NCBI GenBank assembly: GCA_963721435.1
Contig: CAVRJC010000012.1
Location: 868,001 to 932,000 of the forward strand
Length of the DNA stretch: 64,000 nt
Reading direction: 5' to 3'
DNA from: CAVRJC01 sp963721435
GTDB taxonomy: Bacteria > Actinomycetota > Acidimicrobiia > IMCC26256 > DASPTH01
A program made the translations under genes and the position numbers. This document shows, piece by piece, positions 26,434 through 35,342 of this stretch. Within the stretch, counting starts at the first letter, position 1, and each line of letters opens with the position of its first letter. The notes beneath the pieces are model-generated. The model was not told the DNA's origin, ran no database searches, and worked only from the letters and a program-made list of their open reading frames with translations.

Positions 26434-26850
26434 ATGACTGACTCCCCGAGCGAGGCGCGACTGCGGCCGGCACCGGTGCTCACCGCCGAGAACGAGTTCT
26501 TCTGGCGGGGCGCCGCCGAGGGCAAGCTCCTGTGTCACCAGTGCGCGAGCTGCGGGCAGCTGCAGCACCCGCCGACGCCGCTGTGCCCGCACTGCCACGC
26601 CAACGAGTGGAACCTCGTCGAGCTGAGCGGGCGCGGCACTGTCGCGAGCTTCATCATCATCCACCACCCGCCGAACCCGTGGTTCGAGCTGCCGATGGTC
26701 GCGGGAACCATCGACCTCGAGGAAGGTGTGCAGGTGATCTCGAACATCTGCGACATCGACCCGCACGACGTGCGCCTCGGCATGCGCGTCGAAGTGTTCT
26801 TCGCCCCGACCGAAGACGACCTCGCGGTGCCCCTGTTCCGTCCCGCCTGA
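26434..26850 (+). CDS. DUF35 OB-fold/rubredoxin-like zinc-ribbon protein
   Basis: A 138-residue protein. The rubredoxin-like finger is CHQCASCGQLQHPPTPLCPHCHA (two CxxC-type pairs), followed by the acyl-CoA-associated OB fold (WNLVELSGRGTVASFIIIHHPPNPWF ... VISNICDID). Family members form complexes with thiolase-like proteins such as the one at 22747 and are needed for retro-aldol or condensing chemistry on CoA esters. ATG 26434 begins the conserved region. Divergent from the CoA-transferase. Confidence 0.88.
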   Translation: MTDSPSEARLRPAPVLTAENEFFWRGAAEGKLLCHQCASCGQLQHPPTPLCPHCHANEWNLVELSGRGTVASFIIIHHPPNPWFELPMVAGTIDLEEGVQVISNICDIDPHDVRLGMRVEVFFAPTEDDLAVPLFRPA

Positions 26851-26879
26851 TCCGCGGTCGCGAGCTCGCGGACGGTTGA

Positions 26880-27705
26880 TCACGGACGCTCGGGCGGTCC
26901 GCCTTCCTTCGCCCACGCGGGCTTCGCGCGCGATCGTCGACTGGCTCGCGGTGCCGAGCAGCTGCCCGTCGCGCGACCAGAGGTGCACGTTGCCGTGGGC
27001 GTACCCGTTGGCGACGCCGTGCACCCGGATGTCGAGCAGGATCCAGTCGCTCGGCACGAGCTGCACGATCCGGACGGTGTTGTCGAGGCTGCTGCCGTGC
27101 GACCAGTCGCCGATGGCCTGGCTCACGCCGAAGCCGACAAGATCGCCGAGGATCGCGAGTGCAGTGGTGCACACGCCGAGATCGGGGAAGCGCGCCCACA
27201 TCGCGGTACGACCGTCGCCCGGCGCACCGGGGAACTCGCTGATCGGCCGGGCCTTGGCGACGCGCACCTCCATCGTGCCCATCACCGTGGTGGCAGGATC
27301 GAAGCGGAACTCGCGCGGCGGGCAGTCGTCGGGCGCGGGGACGTCGGGGAATTCCACCCACTGCCCTTCGAGCTCGTGGGGGCGCAGTCCCATGGCCGCA
27401 TTCACGGTGAAGATCTCTTCGCCGTCGACGCTGCCGATCGCGCGCGCCTGACTGGTGAAGTGCCCCGTGACGGGCTCGTGCACCGCGATGTCGACGGCCG
27501 ACGGCGGGCGCGCGAAGGCGAGGTACTGCGCGGTCGCCCACACGGTCGGACGGCCGGTGGTGAGCTCCATCGCCTCGCACGCGGCGCCGAGCCCGCACCC
27601 GCCGAAGAGGAAGCCGCCGCCACTCGTGAGCCGCGGCAGGACCGGAAGGCGCCAGTGGTGCGGGTGCTCCGTGGCCTCGAGGCCGAGAAAGGTGCGGCCG
27701 TCCAT
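26880..27705 (-). CDS. acyl-CoA thioesterase domain protein (frameshifted at 3' end)
   Basis: Hot-dog fold pair, TesB-like: FLFGGCGLGAACEAMELTTGRPTVWATAQYLAFARPPSAVDIAVHEPVTGHFTSQARAIGSVDG in the first half and WSHGSSLDNTVRIVQLVPSDWILLDIRVHGVANGYAHGNVHLWSRDGQLLGTASQST in the second. The uncorrected frame stays open to 26404 through the oppositely oriented DUF35 gene with Arg-rich sequence. Removing one base near 26925 gives the natural end ARKPAWAKEGGPPERP with a TGA at 26880. About 277 residues after repair. ATG 27705 (MDGRTFLGL) is the likely start. Role: hydrolysis of acyl-CoA. Confidence 0.78.
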
Positions 27706-27735
27706 GGGCGGCAACTGTAGAGGTGAGCCGGTTCG

Positions 27736-29188
27736 CTACCTCGGGTCGGCTCGGAGCGCGTCGGCATCGGCGGCGAGCAGCCAACGGTGGGCGATCAGCT
27801 CGTCGATGGAGCGCTCCCACGCATCGACGAACGCGGCGCGGTCGGGGTAACGAGCCGCGAGCTCCGCGTCGGTCAACGGGGTCATCGTGCCGGTCACCGG
27901 GCTGCAGGTACAGCGCGACGCATAGCGCGCGGTCGGGACGTCGAGCCACGGCGTGCGGAGCCCGCCGCGCGCGTTGCCGTATTCGTCGCGCGCGATGCCG
28001 TCGGGCGCGTCGCGATCGCGCGTGATGCGGGGCGCGACCGGCATCGGGATGCCGTCGCGCACCCAACGATCGACGTTGTCGAGGATCGCGTGCACGACCA
28101 CGTGCCAGGGACGGTCGTTGTGCACGTCGTCGTGCTGCGCGTCACGATGGCCTTCGACCGACTGGCTTGCCGTTCCGGCAAGGAGCCGGCGTTGCGCGCC
28201 CGGCTTCACCTCCCAGTGGTGGAACGAGCCCGGCACCTCGTAGCCGCGGAAGCGCGGCGTGTCGGTGTCGTCGGCGACGGCGAACCCGGGGTTCAACGTG
28301 CCGACGACCTCGCCCTCACTGAGCAGGTTCACGAGCACCGCGTCAGCGGGGCGGTGGTCCGGCGCGGGGCCCACCGCGATGAGATAGCCGTCGACGACGC
28401 CGGCTCCGTGCCGGAACGGTCCGGCTCCATGCCCGAACGGCGGAGCCGCAGCCATCGCCTCGTGGTAGCCGCGGTCGAGGAACTGCTGGAGGAAGAGACC
28501 GGTCTGCGACCAACCGGTCGCGTAGACGCGCTCGACCGCAAGCGCGGCAAGCGGGCTGCGCGGCGTCGTTGCGCTTCAGCAGGCCGAACAGGCCCGCGGC
28601 GATGGCGTGCCCCTGCGCGGTCGCGATCGCAAGCCGCCAACGCATGAGCTCGGGATCGAACCCGCCCGGCCCCGGCGGCGCGGCGCGCGTCGGGCCATGC
28701 TCGTACGCGAGCAAATGCAACGCGCCGTACCGCTCGGCGTCGAACTCGCGCAGTTGCGCGACGCCGCCTCCACGTGACGTGCCTGCGGGCCCGAACGTCC
28801 CCGAGTTCACCGTCAACCCGACCCAGGCGTGACCGTTGCGGATGAGGTACCGGTACTCCGAGGTCCACGCGGGCGTGTCCTCGTTGAGGTTGTGGAACGT
28901 CTCCACGAACACTGCGCCGCTGAACCCGCTGGGATCGCGCGGTCGGCGCACGAGCACGCGAGTCATGTACGGCGCGTCGGCTTCGAGCACCGTGCCGTCG
29001 GGATCGATTGCGTCGGCGGTGCCGTCGAGGAACCACTCCTCCTCCACGTACCCGACCGCGTCGAGGTCGACATAGAGGCTCGATTCGCGGGCGAACGCAG
29101 AGCGAAACGGCACCGATGTCGCGGTCACCGGGATCGGCCCCGTGACGGTGGGAACCGGCCCCAGCGAGCGGGGCGGAGACAGCGACAT
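27736..29188 (-). CDS. alpha/beta hydrolase domain protein (Abhydrolase_10 type), frameshifted
   Basis: N-terminal half SESSLYVDLDAVGYVEEEWFLDGTAD-like sequence, with MTRVLVRRPRDPSGFSGAVFVETFHN and NGHAWVGLTVNSGTFGP, is in the frame of ATG 29188. Near 28560 a one-base shift leads into SPLAALAVERVYATGWSQTGLFLQQFL, with the nucleophile elbow GWSQTG. The rest (VDGYLIAVGP, PRFRGYEVPGSFHHWE with a His, DNVDRWVRDGIPMPVAPRI, LGGLRTPWLDVP-like end) fits this large esterase family. The segment just after the elbow domain contains PFGHGAGPFRHGAG from two dispersed repeats. About 483 residues after repair. Function: ester hydrolysis, substrate unknown. Confidence 0.75.
28400..28440 (-). repeat. dispersed 20-nt repeat, 2 copies inside hydrolase gene
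   Basis: Copies at 28400-28419 and 28421-28440, orientation CCGGCTCC.TGCC.GAACGG, here with a 21-nt period. They keep the reading frame and encode the duplicated PF.HGAG in the hydrolase. Confidence 0.85.
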
Positions 29189-29243
29189 GGGGCTTTCCTA
29201 GCACGGGGGCCCTGACGGTCTTCTCACGACACCACCGGCCAAG

Positions 29244-30029
29244 ATGGTGCGCGTGGCCGAAGACCCGACACCGCGCCCGTTGCGCGTGTTTGCTCGCCGC
29301 GAGGCGCTTGCGCTGCTGGGTGCCGCGGGAATCACCGCGGTGGCAGCGGCGTGCTCGGGCGACTCCGCGAGCTCCGCGGGCGGAAATGGGGGGCGGCGCG
29401 GGTCGTCGTCTTCGGCCACGACGTCTCCCGCGGGCGCGACTGCGACCACCGCGCCGAACGCTACCTCCATCTCGTGCATCCTCACGCCGGAGATGACGGA
29501 GGGGCCCTACTACCTGACCGGTGAAGCGAACCGGCGTGACATCACCGAAGGTCGGCCGGGAACGCCGCTCGCACTCTCCCTCACGGTCGCGAGCGTCGGC
29601 GCGTGCAAGCCGCTCGCAGGTGCCGCCGTCGACATCTGGCACGCCGACGCGACCGGCAACTACTCCGGCTTCGGGAGCACCGCGTCGAACAAGACGTTCC
29701 TCCGCGGCGTGCAGACCACTGATGCGAACGGCGCGGTCACGTTCACGACGATCTACCCCGGCTGGTACCAGGGCCGCGCGGTGCACATCCACGTGAAGGT
29801 CCACGCCGGTGGCTCCGAAGTGCACACGGGTCAGCTCTTCTTCGACGACACCGTCAACGGCACAGTGTTCGCCGCGGCGCCGTACAACACGCGCGGCATC
29901 GGGTGGCTGCGCAACGCTCAGGACGGCATCTACAACAACGGCGGGTCGCAGTCGCTGGTGCAGCTCGCCAAGGATGCGAGTGGCTACACCGGCACCATGA
30001 CGCTGGGCGTCCGAACTTCACTGACCTGA
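29244..30029 (+). CDS. intradiol ring-cleavage dioxygenase-like lipoprotein
   Basis: A 261-residue protein. The start has twin Arg (FARREALALLGAAG) and a lipobox-like TAVAAACSG, suggesting Tat export and lipid anchoring, then a low-complexity Ser/Thr/Ala linker. The catalytic domain has EGPYYLTG, VDIWHADATGNYSGFG and TTIYPGWYQGRAVHIHVKVH, the family's Tyr/Tyr/His/His non-haem iron ligands (TEGPYY, YPGWY, RAVHIHVKV). Extracellular intradiol-like dioxygenases of this type are widespread in actinobacteria with unknown aromatic substrates. Start 29244 is shown; a GTG nine bases or so downstream is possible. Confidence 0.85.
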   Translation: MVRVAEDPTPRPLRVFARREALALLGAAGITAVAAACSGDSASSAGGNGGRRGSSSSATTSPAGATATTAPNATSISCILTPEMTEGPYYLTGEANRRDITEGRPGTPLALSLTVASVGACKPLAGAAVDIWHADATGNYSGFGSTASNKTFLRGVQTTDANGAVTFTTIYPGWYQGRAVHIHVKVHAGGSEVHTGQLFFDDTVNGTVFAAAPYNTRGIGWLRNAQDGIYNNGGSQSLVQLAKDASGYTGTMTLGVRTSLT

Positions 30030-30194
30030 TCGGCGCCCGGCTGCCACAAGGGGCGTATGGTGACGGGGGCCCGAACGCTGGGGGCGCGCTGGGAACGCAT
30101 CCGGTCGGCCCCCCGCCACCACTTCGGCATCGAGCGAACCATCGGGAGCGCGTCATGTCGATCAACGCAGGTTCAATTCGGTCCCGAGACCATG

Positions 30195-30962
30195 TCAGCA
30201 GGCGGCCGCGAGGTCGAGGACCGCGTCCCACTCCGCCGGGGTCGCGGTGAGCTGCCACCGCGCCTTGATCTCCGTCCACGCCTGCGCATACGCGCACCAC
30301 GCGCGGCGCGACGGCGGGCGCCACTGCTCGGGGCCGTCGTCGCCCTTGGACCTGTTCTCGCCGAGGAGGATCGCGTCGAGGTGCGGCGCGTCGGCGAGGT
30401 CGTTCGCGTACGCGACGCGTTGCTCGGGGGTCCACGCCCACGCGCCCGACCGCCACGCGTTCGCGAGCGGGACGGTGTGATCGATGTCGAGCCCTCGCGC
30501 ACTCGTGGTCACCGTGCCCGACCACGGGTCGGTCCACTGCCCTGTCGCAACGGTGCAGTCGTGGGCGGTCGTGAAGGTGACGGGCACCGACGATTCCTGG
30601 ATCAGCACCTCCGCGCGAGTGTCCTGGCAATCGTGGTCGGCGTCGATCCAACCGCTCGCGCCGAACAGCTCGCGCGCGTACGTGTCCTCATGGGATTCCG
30701 GCGCGATTCTGAGCTGCACCACGCCCACGGGAAGCGCGGCGGTTGCTCCAGTCGACGTCACGCCCGTGGTGTCGTTGGTCTCGGTCGTCTCGGTCGTCTC
30801 GGGCCGATGGACCGCGGTCTGCGAGCTCTTCGTGGTGCCGGTCCCGCGCACCACCGCGACCAGCACGACCACGACCACGAGCAGCGATACCGCCGAGACG
30901 AGCCGGCGTCGCCGCGACCACTCCCGAGGTCGATCCCAGAGGTCGCGCAGCGGGTTCCCCAA
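30195..30962 (-). CDS. membrane-anchored or secreted HNH endonuclease family protein
   Basis: A 255-residue protein beginning with a putative TTG start. A basic segment and one hydrophobic helix (LVSAVSLLVVVVVLVAVV) precede a Thr/Glu-rich linker. The nuclease domain is GLDIDHTVPLANAWRSGAWAWTPEQRVAYANDL with the HNH-type DH, then LLGENRSKGDDGPEQWRPP and the final WCAYAQAW. CQDTRAEVL and CTVATGQWTDP are the family's Cys-containing pieces. It resembles the GmrSD/DUF1524-like secreted nucleases common in actinobacteria. Role likely DNA degradation outside the cell. Confidence 0.85.
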   Translation of the reverse strand: MGNPLRDLWDRPREWSRRRRLVSAVSLLVVVVVLVAVVRGTGTTKSSQTAVHRPETTETTETNDTTGVTSTGATAALPVGVVQLRIAPESHEDTYARELFGASGWIDADHDCQDTRAEVLIQESSVPVTFTTAHDCTVATGQWTDPWSGTVTTSARGLDIDHTVPLANAWRSGAWAWTPEQRVAYANDLADAPHLDAILLGENRSKGDDGPEQWRPPSRRAWCAYAQAWTEIKARWQLTATPAEWDAVLDLAAAC

Positions 30963-31592
30963 CGAGATGCGAGCCTACGAGGCGCTGTGACACCCCGACG
31001 CGCACCGCCACATCGTGATCGGCAGATCCCGGTTCGACGAGAACTCCCCGCCGAAGCGCGTCGTTGTATGCGTCGAGGTCGAGCGAGAAGTGCCGACCAT
31101 CACGAAGCAATCCGAGCGCACCGCCGGCGCACCCTCGCGGAGTCTTCGCGCGTCCTGACTCGCAAGCCGTCGGGCAGCTCACCATGCAGGTCGAGGCCAT
31201 CCTCCGACGGTGGCCTTCCCGAAGTCCGTGTCGGTGCCGGCTGCGGCGCTTCCTGCCCGGTAGCCGTATGCGGGTGCCGACACGGGCCATCCAGGCTTCG
31301 GCGTCGATCGGTGGGTGAAGAGTTCACCGTTCCGCCCGCCAAGGGGCTGCCCGGCAGGTTGCGCAGTAAGCCTCAGGTATACCGCGTGCCTGAGACCAGG
31401 GGCTCACGGACCGTCGGGATTGTCAGTGGCCGGATGGACGCACTCGTGGGTGATCTCGAACCACGGGTCGAGTGGTATTTCCGTCGGAATGGTGCTCGGT
31501 CTGTGTGCGCGAGGCGCGCGCCGACCCGGAACCAGGGGTCCGGCACCGCGGGAGGCACGGATGGGCCAGAGGTCCCGGTGTCGGGGATGGTG
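30963..31592. other. 630-nt stretch without a recognisable intact gene
   Basis: Minus-strand frames carry protein-like patches (GALGLLRDGRHFSLDLDAYNDALRRG at about 31010-31110, and SEDGLDLHGELPDGLRVRTREDSARV at about 31130-31220), but they lie in different frames with stops between them. This suggests a decayed or frameshifted gene upstream of the HNH nuclease. I cannot assign a family. The part from 31350 to 31592 shows only shadows. Confidence 0.5.
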
Positions 31593-33059
31593 TCAGGGCG
31601 CGGGGGTCAACGGGACGGCCCATTCGAGGATGGTGCCCCCGTGCTCGCCTGGTGTGATGTGGCACGTGCCGCCGAGGTTGGCGGCGCGAGTTGTGGTGTT
31701 CCGGACGCCGTTGCCCGCGGGGATGTCGTGCGGGATCCCGATCCCGTCGTCTTCGACGCGCAACGTGAGGTTGTCGTCGGCGGTGATGGTGATGTGTGTG
31801 GTCGTGGCGTGGGCGTGACGGGCGATGTTCGACAGTGCTTCGCGGAGGGTCGGGAGGAGTTGGGCAGTGATCGGCTCGGGGAGCACGTCGATCAGGCCGT
31901 CGAAACGCACGTGGGGTTCGAAACCGAGCGCGGGTCGTTCGTCGGCGACAATCCGCAGGATGTCGGCGCGTACGCCGCCAAGGGGCCGGTGGGTGTCGAG
32001 GCCGAAGATCGCCGCGCGCAGCTCGCGGATGGTGTCGTCGAGATCGCCGATCACCTGGTCGAGACGGTGCGCGTGATCGGCCTCGCTGGTGTTGGAGCGC
32101 AGTGCCTGAAGACTCATCCCCGACGCGAAGAGCTTCTGAATCACGATGTCGTGGAGGTCGCGGCCGATGCGTTCCCGGTCTTCGACGACACGCAGGTCTT
32201 CTTCGGTCCGGCGAAGTCGTTGCTCGGTCGCGAGACGTTCGCGGACGTCACGGGCGATCTTGACGTACGCGCGGGCTCGCCCATCGTCGTCCGGGATCGC
32301 CTGCAACAAGATCTCGACGGGGATGTCGGTGCCGTCACGGTGTCGATGAGTGGTCGTGAACGTCGCCGACGACTGCTCGCCGCTCGCCAACGGTGCCAGC
32401 ATTGCACGCAACGTCGCTTCGGTGTAGCCGGGGGCGATGTGCAGCATCGTCATGTCAACGAGCTCGTCGCGGCTGTAGCCGACCTGGTCCGACGCGCCTT
32501 GATTCGCGTAGCTGAACCGCAACGATGCCGCGTCGAGAATCATCACCGCGTCGCGCGTCGCGTCGAGTACCGCAAGAATCTCGTGGGTCTTCGCCTCGGC
32601 TTCGACGCGTTCGGTCACATCGCGCACGACCACCACAACCTGCAACCCCGCGTCGGTCCGCAGCGGGCTCAGGCTGATCTCCACCGGGAACTCTCTGCCA
32701 TCCCGGTGTCGCGCGAACAACGCCAGCCCCGCGCCCATCGAACGCGTCTGAGGCTCCACGCGATAGCGCGTGCGATGCGCACGATGCACTTGACGGAACC
32801 GCGTCGGCAACAACTCCTCCACCGAGCGGCCCAACAGCTCGCCACGGTCATAGCCGAACAACTCTTCGGTCCGACGATTCACCAACAAGATCAGGCCCGA
32901 CTCGTCCGCCAGCACAATCCCATCCGGTGCCGCATCGACCAGGCCCCACACGGTCCGATCATCAAGACCCGAATCCGACAACGGACGCAGCGCATCGCCT
33001 GACACCGACGGAGGCTCGACCCGAACATCGCCCCGAACGACCGGCTCGTCCATGAGCAC
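31593..33059 (-). CDS. PAS-domain sensor histidine kinase (NarL/HisKA_3 type)
   Basis: A 488-residue soluble kinase. PAS 1 at about 36-145 (LVDAAPDGIVLADESGLILLVNRRTEELFGYDRGELLG), PAS 2 at about 160-275 (YANQGASDQVGYSRDELVDM with a PAC segment ending IPDDDGRARAYVKIARDVRERL), then HisKA_3 dimerisation/phosphoacceptor ERIGRDLHDIVIQKLFASGMSLQ (His) and a HATPase with LREALSNIARHAHAT and VEDDGIGIPHD. There are no transmembrane helices and no response regulator adjacent, so the partner is elsewhere. GTG 33059 or ATG 33053 can be the start. The tRNA-Lys lies about 200 nt upstream. Confidence 0.9.
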   Translation of the reverse strand: MLMDEPVVRGDVRVEPPSVSGDALRPLSDSGLDDRTVWGLVDAAPDGIVLADESGLILLVNRRTEELFGYDRGELLGRSVEELLPTRFRQVHRAHRTRYRVEPQTRSMGAGLALFARHRDGREFPVEISLSPLRTDAGLQVVVVVRDVTERVEAEAKTHEILAVLDATRDAVMILDAASLRFSYANQGASDQVGYSRDELVDMTMLHIAPGYTEATLRAMLAPLASGEQSSATFTTTHRHRDGTDIPVEILLQAIPDDDGRARAYVKIARDVRERLATEQRLRRTEEDLRVVEDRERIGRDLHDIVIQKLFASGMSLQALRSNTSEADHAHRLDQVIGDLDDTIRELRAAIFGLDTHRPLGGVRADILRIVADERPALGFEPHVRFDGLIDVLPEPITAQLLPTLREALSNIARHAHATTTHITITADDNLTLRVEDDGIGIPHDIPAGNGVRNTTTRAANLGGTCHITPGEHGGTILEWAVPLTPAP

Positions 33060-33232
33060 CTACTTCCTCAACGGAATCTGGGCCTTTGGGAGAGGCGGAT
33101 GGCTCGGGACGAGCGAAGAGGGCATCTCAGGTGCGACTGGACCGAGGCGTCGCTCCCAAAGAGGACTGACGAAAACAGATCGTACGCCTACCAAAGGGTA
33201 GGCAGCCACCTCGAAGCGCCTTCTGAACGAGA

Positions 33233-33252
33233 GAGTGAGTGAGTGAGTGAGT
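33233..33252. repeat. GAGT tetranucleotide microsatellite
   Basis: Five consecutive GAGT units just downstream of the tRNA-Lys 3' end (4 nt apart). Such short tandem arrays are rare in this GC-rich window and can vary by slippage. Confidence 0.8.
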
Positions 33253-33256
33253 TGAG

Positions 33257-33329
33257 TGGGCCGCCAGGGACTCGAACCCTGAACCTGCGGGTTAAAAGCC
33301 CGATGCTCTGCCAGTTGAGCTAGCGGCCC
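33257..33329 (-). tRNA. tRNA-Lys (anticodon TTT)
   Basis: A 73-nt cloverleaf on the minus strand: acceptor GGGCCGC pairs with GCGGCCC before the A discriminator, D arm AGCTCAACTGGCAGAGC, anticodon loop CTTTTAA between CGGG and CCCG, and T arm with GGTTCGAGTCC. CCA is not encoded. Confidence 0.96.
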
Positions 33330-33554
33330 GGCACGCGACACGGAGACGTCGCCGTCGAAGACCCCGTGCCGGCGTCGACATTACGTCGACCGGCACGATC
33401 GAGCCGGGGAGATCGCCGTCCAGGCTCCCGGTCATCCGGATTGCAGCGTGGAGCCGGGCTGGCTTCCGTCGGTCGTGAGACGGGCGGCCGCGGCTTGATC
33501 TCCCTCGAGGGAGGAGCGTAAAGAAGTCGACATCACTCTCGCGACCTGTGGTTC

Positions 33555-33716
33555 CTACGGTGGGTCGACGTACACCCCGAGGTGCGACCCGCCCTCGATG
33601 GTGAGCAGGCACTTGGGTGACTGGGCGCGTGCGAAGATCGAGGTGCTCCCGCTGTAGGGGTTCACCTCGTCGGCGGTGGCGTGCACGAGGCCGGGTTGCG
33701 CTGACCGGTTCATCAT
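33555..33716 (-). pseudogene. C-terminal fragment of an alpha/beta hydrolase
   Basis: A 53-residue frame, GLVHATADEVNPYSGS then SPKCLLTIEGGSHLGVYVDPP, corresponds to the last strand and catalytic-His end of chlorophyllase/dienelactone-hydrolase-like enzymes (HGTxDxxVPYxGS ... IEGGxH). Nothing of the N-terminal or nucleophile part is present upstream, where the DUF3565-DUF1971 gene lies. It overlaps that gene's stop (ATGATGA), so it may still be translated, but as an enzyme it is a remnant. Confidence 0.7.
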
Positions 33717-34306
33717 CGACGTCGCGACCGGAAGTGATCACGACCACCCCCGACGAACGCGATCACCGTGCGCGGAGTACTGCGAGACAGCTCCGAGCCG
33801 GCGTCGAGATGACGTCGGCCGAGGAGCTCAGGCGGGGTTGTCTCCGGATCGGCGACGAGGAAGTCCACGGCAAGGACGACGGCTCCGTCGATCATGAGGT
33901 GATGGGGCACCAGAGGTGGGATCGGCTGTGCGCCACCGGGGGTGAGCCAGCGGTCGATGGGCGGTGTGGTCGCGATCTGGATTCCGGCCCCGCCTTCGAT
34001 CAGCCTGAGCACGCCCCACGTTCCGCCGGCGATGCGATGCGCGGTGCGCAAGGCTTTCGGCACGCTGCCCGCGTCGAACGGCCCGGCCGTGCGAACGATG
34101 CGCAAGCCCTCCGGCAACTCCGCGCGATCGCAGAGCGGACAGTCGATCTCGGACCCGATCTTCTCCACCCGCCCGGCCGGTGTCGTCACCCACTCCCGCT
34201 GGCGAAAGGGTGGTTGATGACGCACGTGCTGGCTGTGCAGACAGGACAACTCGGCCACCCACTCTCCCGATTCGTCCGCGTGGAAGCTCACGATGGCGCG
34301 AATCAC
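33713..34306 (-). CDS. DUF3565 - DUF1971 (TehB-like cupin) fusion protein
   Basis: A 197-residue protein. Residues 1-60 (RAIVSFHADESGEWVAELSCLHSQHVRHQPPF then EIDCPLCDRAELPEGLRIVRTAG) match DUF3565, with C-x..-H and CPLC cysteines that look metal-binding. From about residue 62 the cupin-like DUF1971 follows (LPEGLRIVRTAGPFDAGSVPKALRTAHRIAGGTWGVLRLIEGGAGIQ). Start GTG 34306 overlaps the stop of the small gene at 34303 (GTGA). The role is unknown; DUF1971 is found in tellurite-resistance-like proteins. Confidence 0.75.
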   Translation of the reverse strand: MIRAIVSFHADESGEWVAELSCLHSQHVRHQPPFRQREWVTTPAGRVEKIGSEIDCPLCDRAELPEGLRIVRTAGPFDAGSVPKALRTAHRIAGGTWGVLRLIEGGAGIQIATTPPIDRWLTPGGAQPIPPLVPHHLMIDGAVVLAVDFLVADPETTPPELLGRRHLDAGSELSRSTPRTVIAFVGGGRDHFRSRRR

Positions 34307-34491
34307 GAGTTGGCCAGCGCCGGCGACCAGACGAAACCGAACACGCGCTTTGCCAAACCCGCCATCAATGCGGCGGCGTAGCTCTTGGCTCGTTCGGCGT
34401 TCGGGCCTTCCCAGCGTTCGTCCACGCTGCGGGTCCACAGCGAGAACCAGTCCAGGGCGGCGGCGCACGAACGGTAGCGGAAAGCCGTCAC
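34303..34491 (-). CDS. small hypothetical protein (62 aa)
   Basis: A 62-residue frame, rich in aromatic residues (LDWFSLWTRSVDERWEGP, LAKRVFGFVWSP). It is coupled to the DUF3565-DUF1971 gene by a GTGA overlap and follows the HTH regulator on the same strand, so a three-gene operon is likely. No family recognised; the junction and spacing rather than similarity support it. Confidence 0.6.
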   Translation of the reverse strand: MTAFRYRSCAAALDWFSLWTRSVDERWEGPNAERAKSYAAALMAGLAKRVFGFVWSPALANS

Positions 34492-34527
34492 GTCGCGCGC
34501 GCCTCTCGGCTCATCGGTCGGTCCCCA

Positions 34528-35199
34528 TCACTCAGCTCGCGAGGTACCGGGTTCCAGGTGCAGGCGCAACCGGCACTTCGCGCGCCGAGGATCGTGCGGC
34601 ACCAACTCGTCGACGACAATGCGCCCGCCGGTCAGTTCAACGACGCCGTGCGCGATGCCGAGGTGGAGCGAACACACGGTGCCCGGATCGACAAGTGCAG
34701 TCGTGACGAACGGGCAGGCTCGCAGCACGACCTCGACCTTGTCGCCACGAACGTCAACGGTGGGGTCGAAGCCTTGACTCGTCATCGCGTCGACGACAAC
34801 TGCGACCGGATCGCCGTCATCACCCACGCCGAGACGTCGTGGACGGACCGAACGCCGGCCGACTTCGACGGCCCCGTCACCAGTCTCGAGCATCTCGGCG
34901 AGCAGGACGCTGAGCCGCTCGTAGGGACCCGTGACGCCCCACCGGCTGTCCGCCGCGGGATGCAGGCAGTAGTTCAGCCGGGGCCGCCCGCGACCCGTGC
35001 TCGGAGCATGGCTCTCGGTGACGAGTTCGGCATGCACCAACTTCGCGAGGTGCTGGCGGATCGCGTTGTGGTTGAGACCGAAGTGCGACGTGAGCTCCGC
35101 GACGTCGACCGGTCGCCCGGCGTCGGCGACGTACCGGAAGATCTCATGACGCGTCGGATCGCCGAGCGCTCTCGCTTGTTCCTGCAGTGTCGTCGTCAT
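34528..35199 (-). CDS. helix-turn-helix regulator with cysteine-containing C-terminal domain (SufR/ArsR-like)
   Basis: A 223-residue regulator. The winged helix is QEQARALGDPTRHEIFRYVADAGRPVDVAELTSHFGLNHNAIRQHLAKLVHAELV. The C-terminal domain carries Cys residues in RACPFVTTALVDPGTVCSLHLGIAHG and AKCRLRLHL, reminiscent of the iron-sulfur-sensing SufR/DeoR-like group. An ATG at 35199 directly precedes the HTH; the frame is open to 35280. It heads a likely operon with the small protein and DUF3565-DUF1971. The upstream region (35281-35342) is AT-richer than average. Confidence 0.8.
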   Translation of the reverse strand: MTTTLQEQARALGDPTRHEIFRYVADAGRPVDVAELTSHFGLNHNAIRQHLAKLVHAELVTESHAPSTGRGRPRLNYCLHPAADSRWGVTGPYERLSVLLAEMLETGDGAVEVGRRSVRPRRLGVGDDGDPVAVVVDAMTSQGFDPTVDVRGDKVEVVLRACPFVTTALVDPGTVCSLHLGIAHGVVELTGGRIVVDELVPHDPRRAKCRLRLHLEPGTSRAE

Positions 35200-35342
35200 C
35201 CGAGTGCTCGACCTCGTCGATCGTGCTTCTTGACCTACGCCGTGTGATGAACCCATGACCTCGACGTCGGCATCGACCATAGATTCACTCTAGTTCTTGC
35301 TAGAAAAAATGCGCTGGACGTCGGATGAGGAAGCCTGGTTGT

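Noticed and set aside
26404..27714. 436-codon version of the thioesterase gene
   Set aside because: Its last 150 codons are Arg-rich and run through the oppositely oriented DUF35 gene; a one-base correction gives a natural stop at 26880.
28170..28189. Possible further repeat copy (CCGTTCCGGCAAGGAGCCGG)
   Set aside because: It differs at the key CAC position and encodes LLAGTASQS, which looks native; kept out of the copy count.
30057..33002. 981-codon plus-strand open frame
   Set aside because: It lies antisense to the HNH nuclease and PAS kinase, is Arg/Val-rich without domain motifs, and is a product of high GC content.
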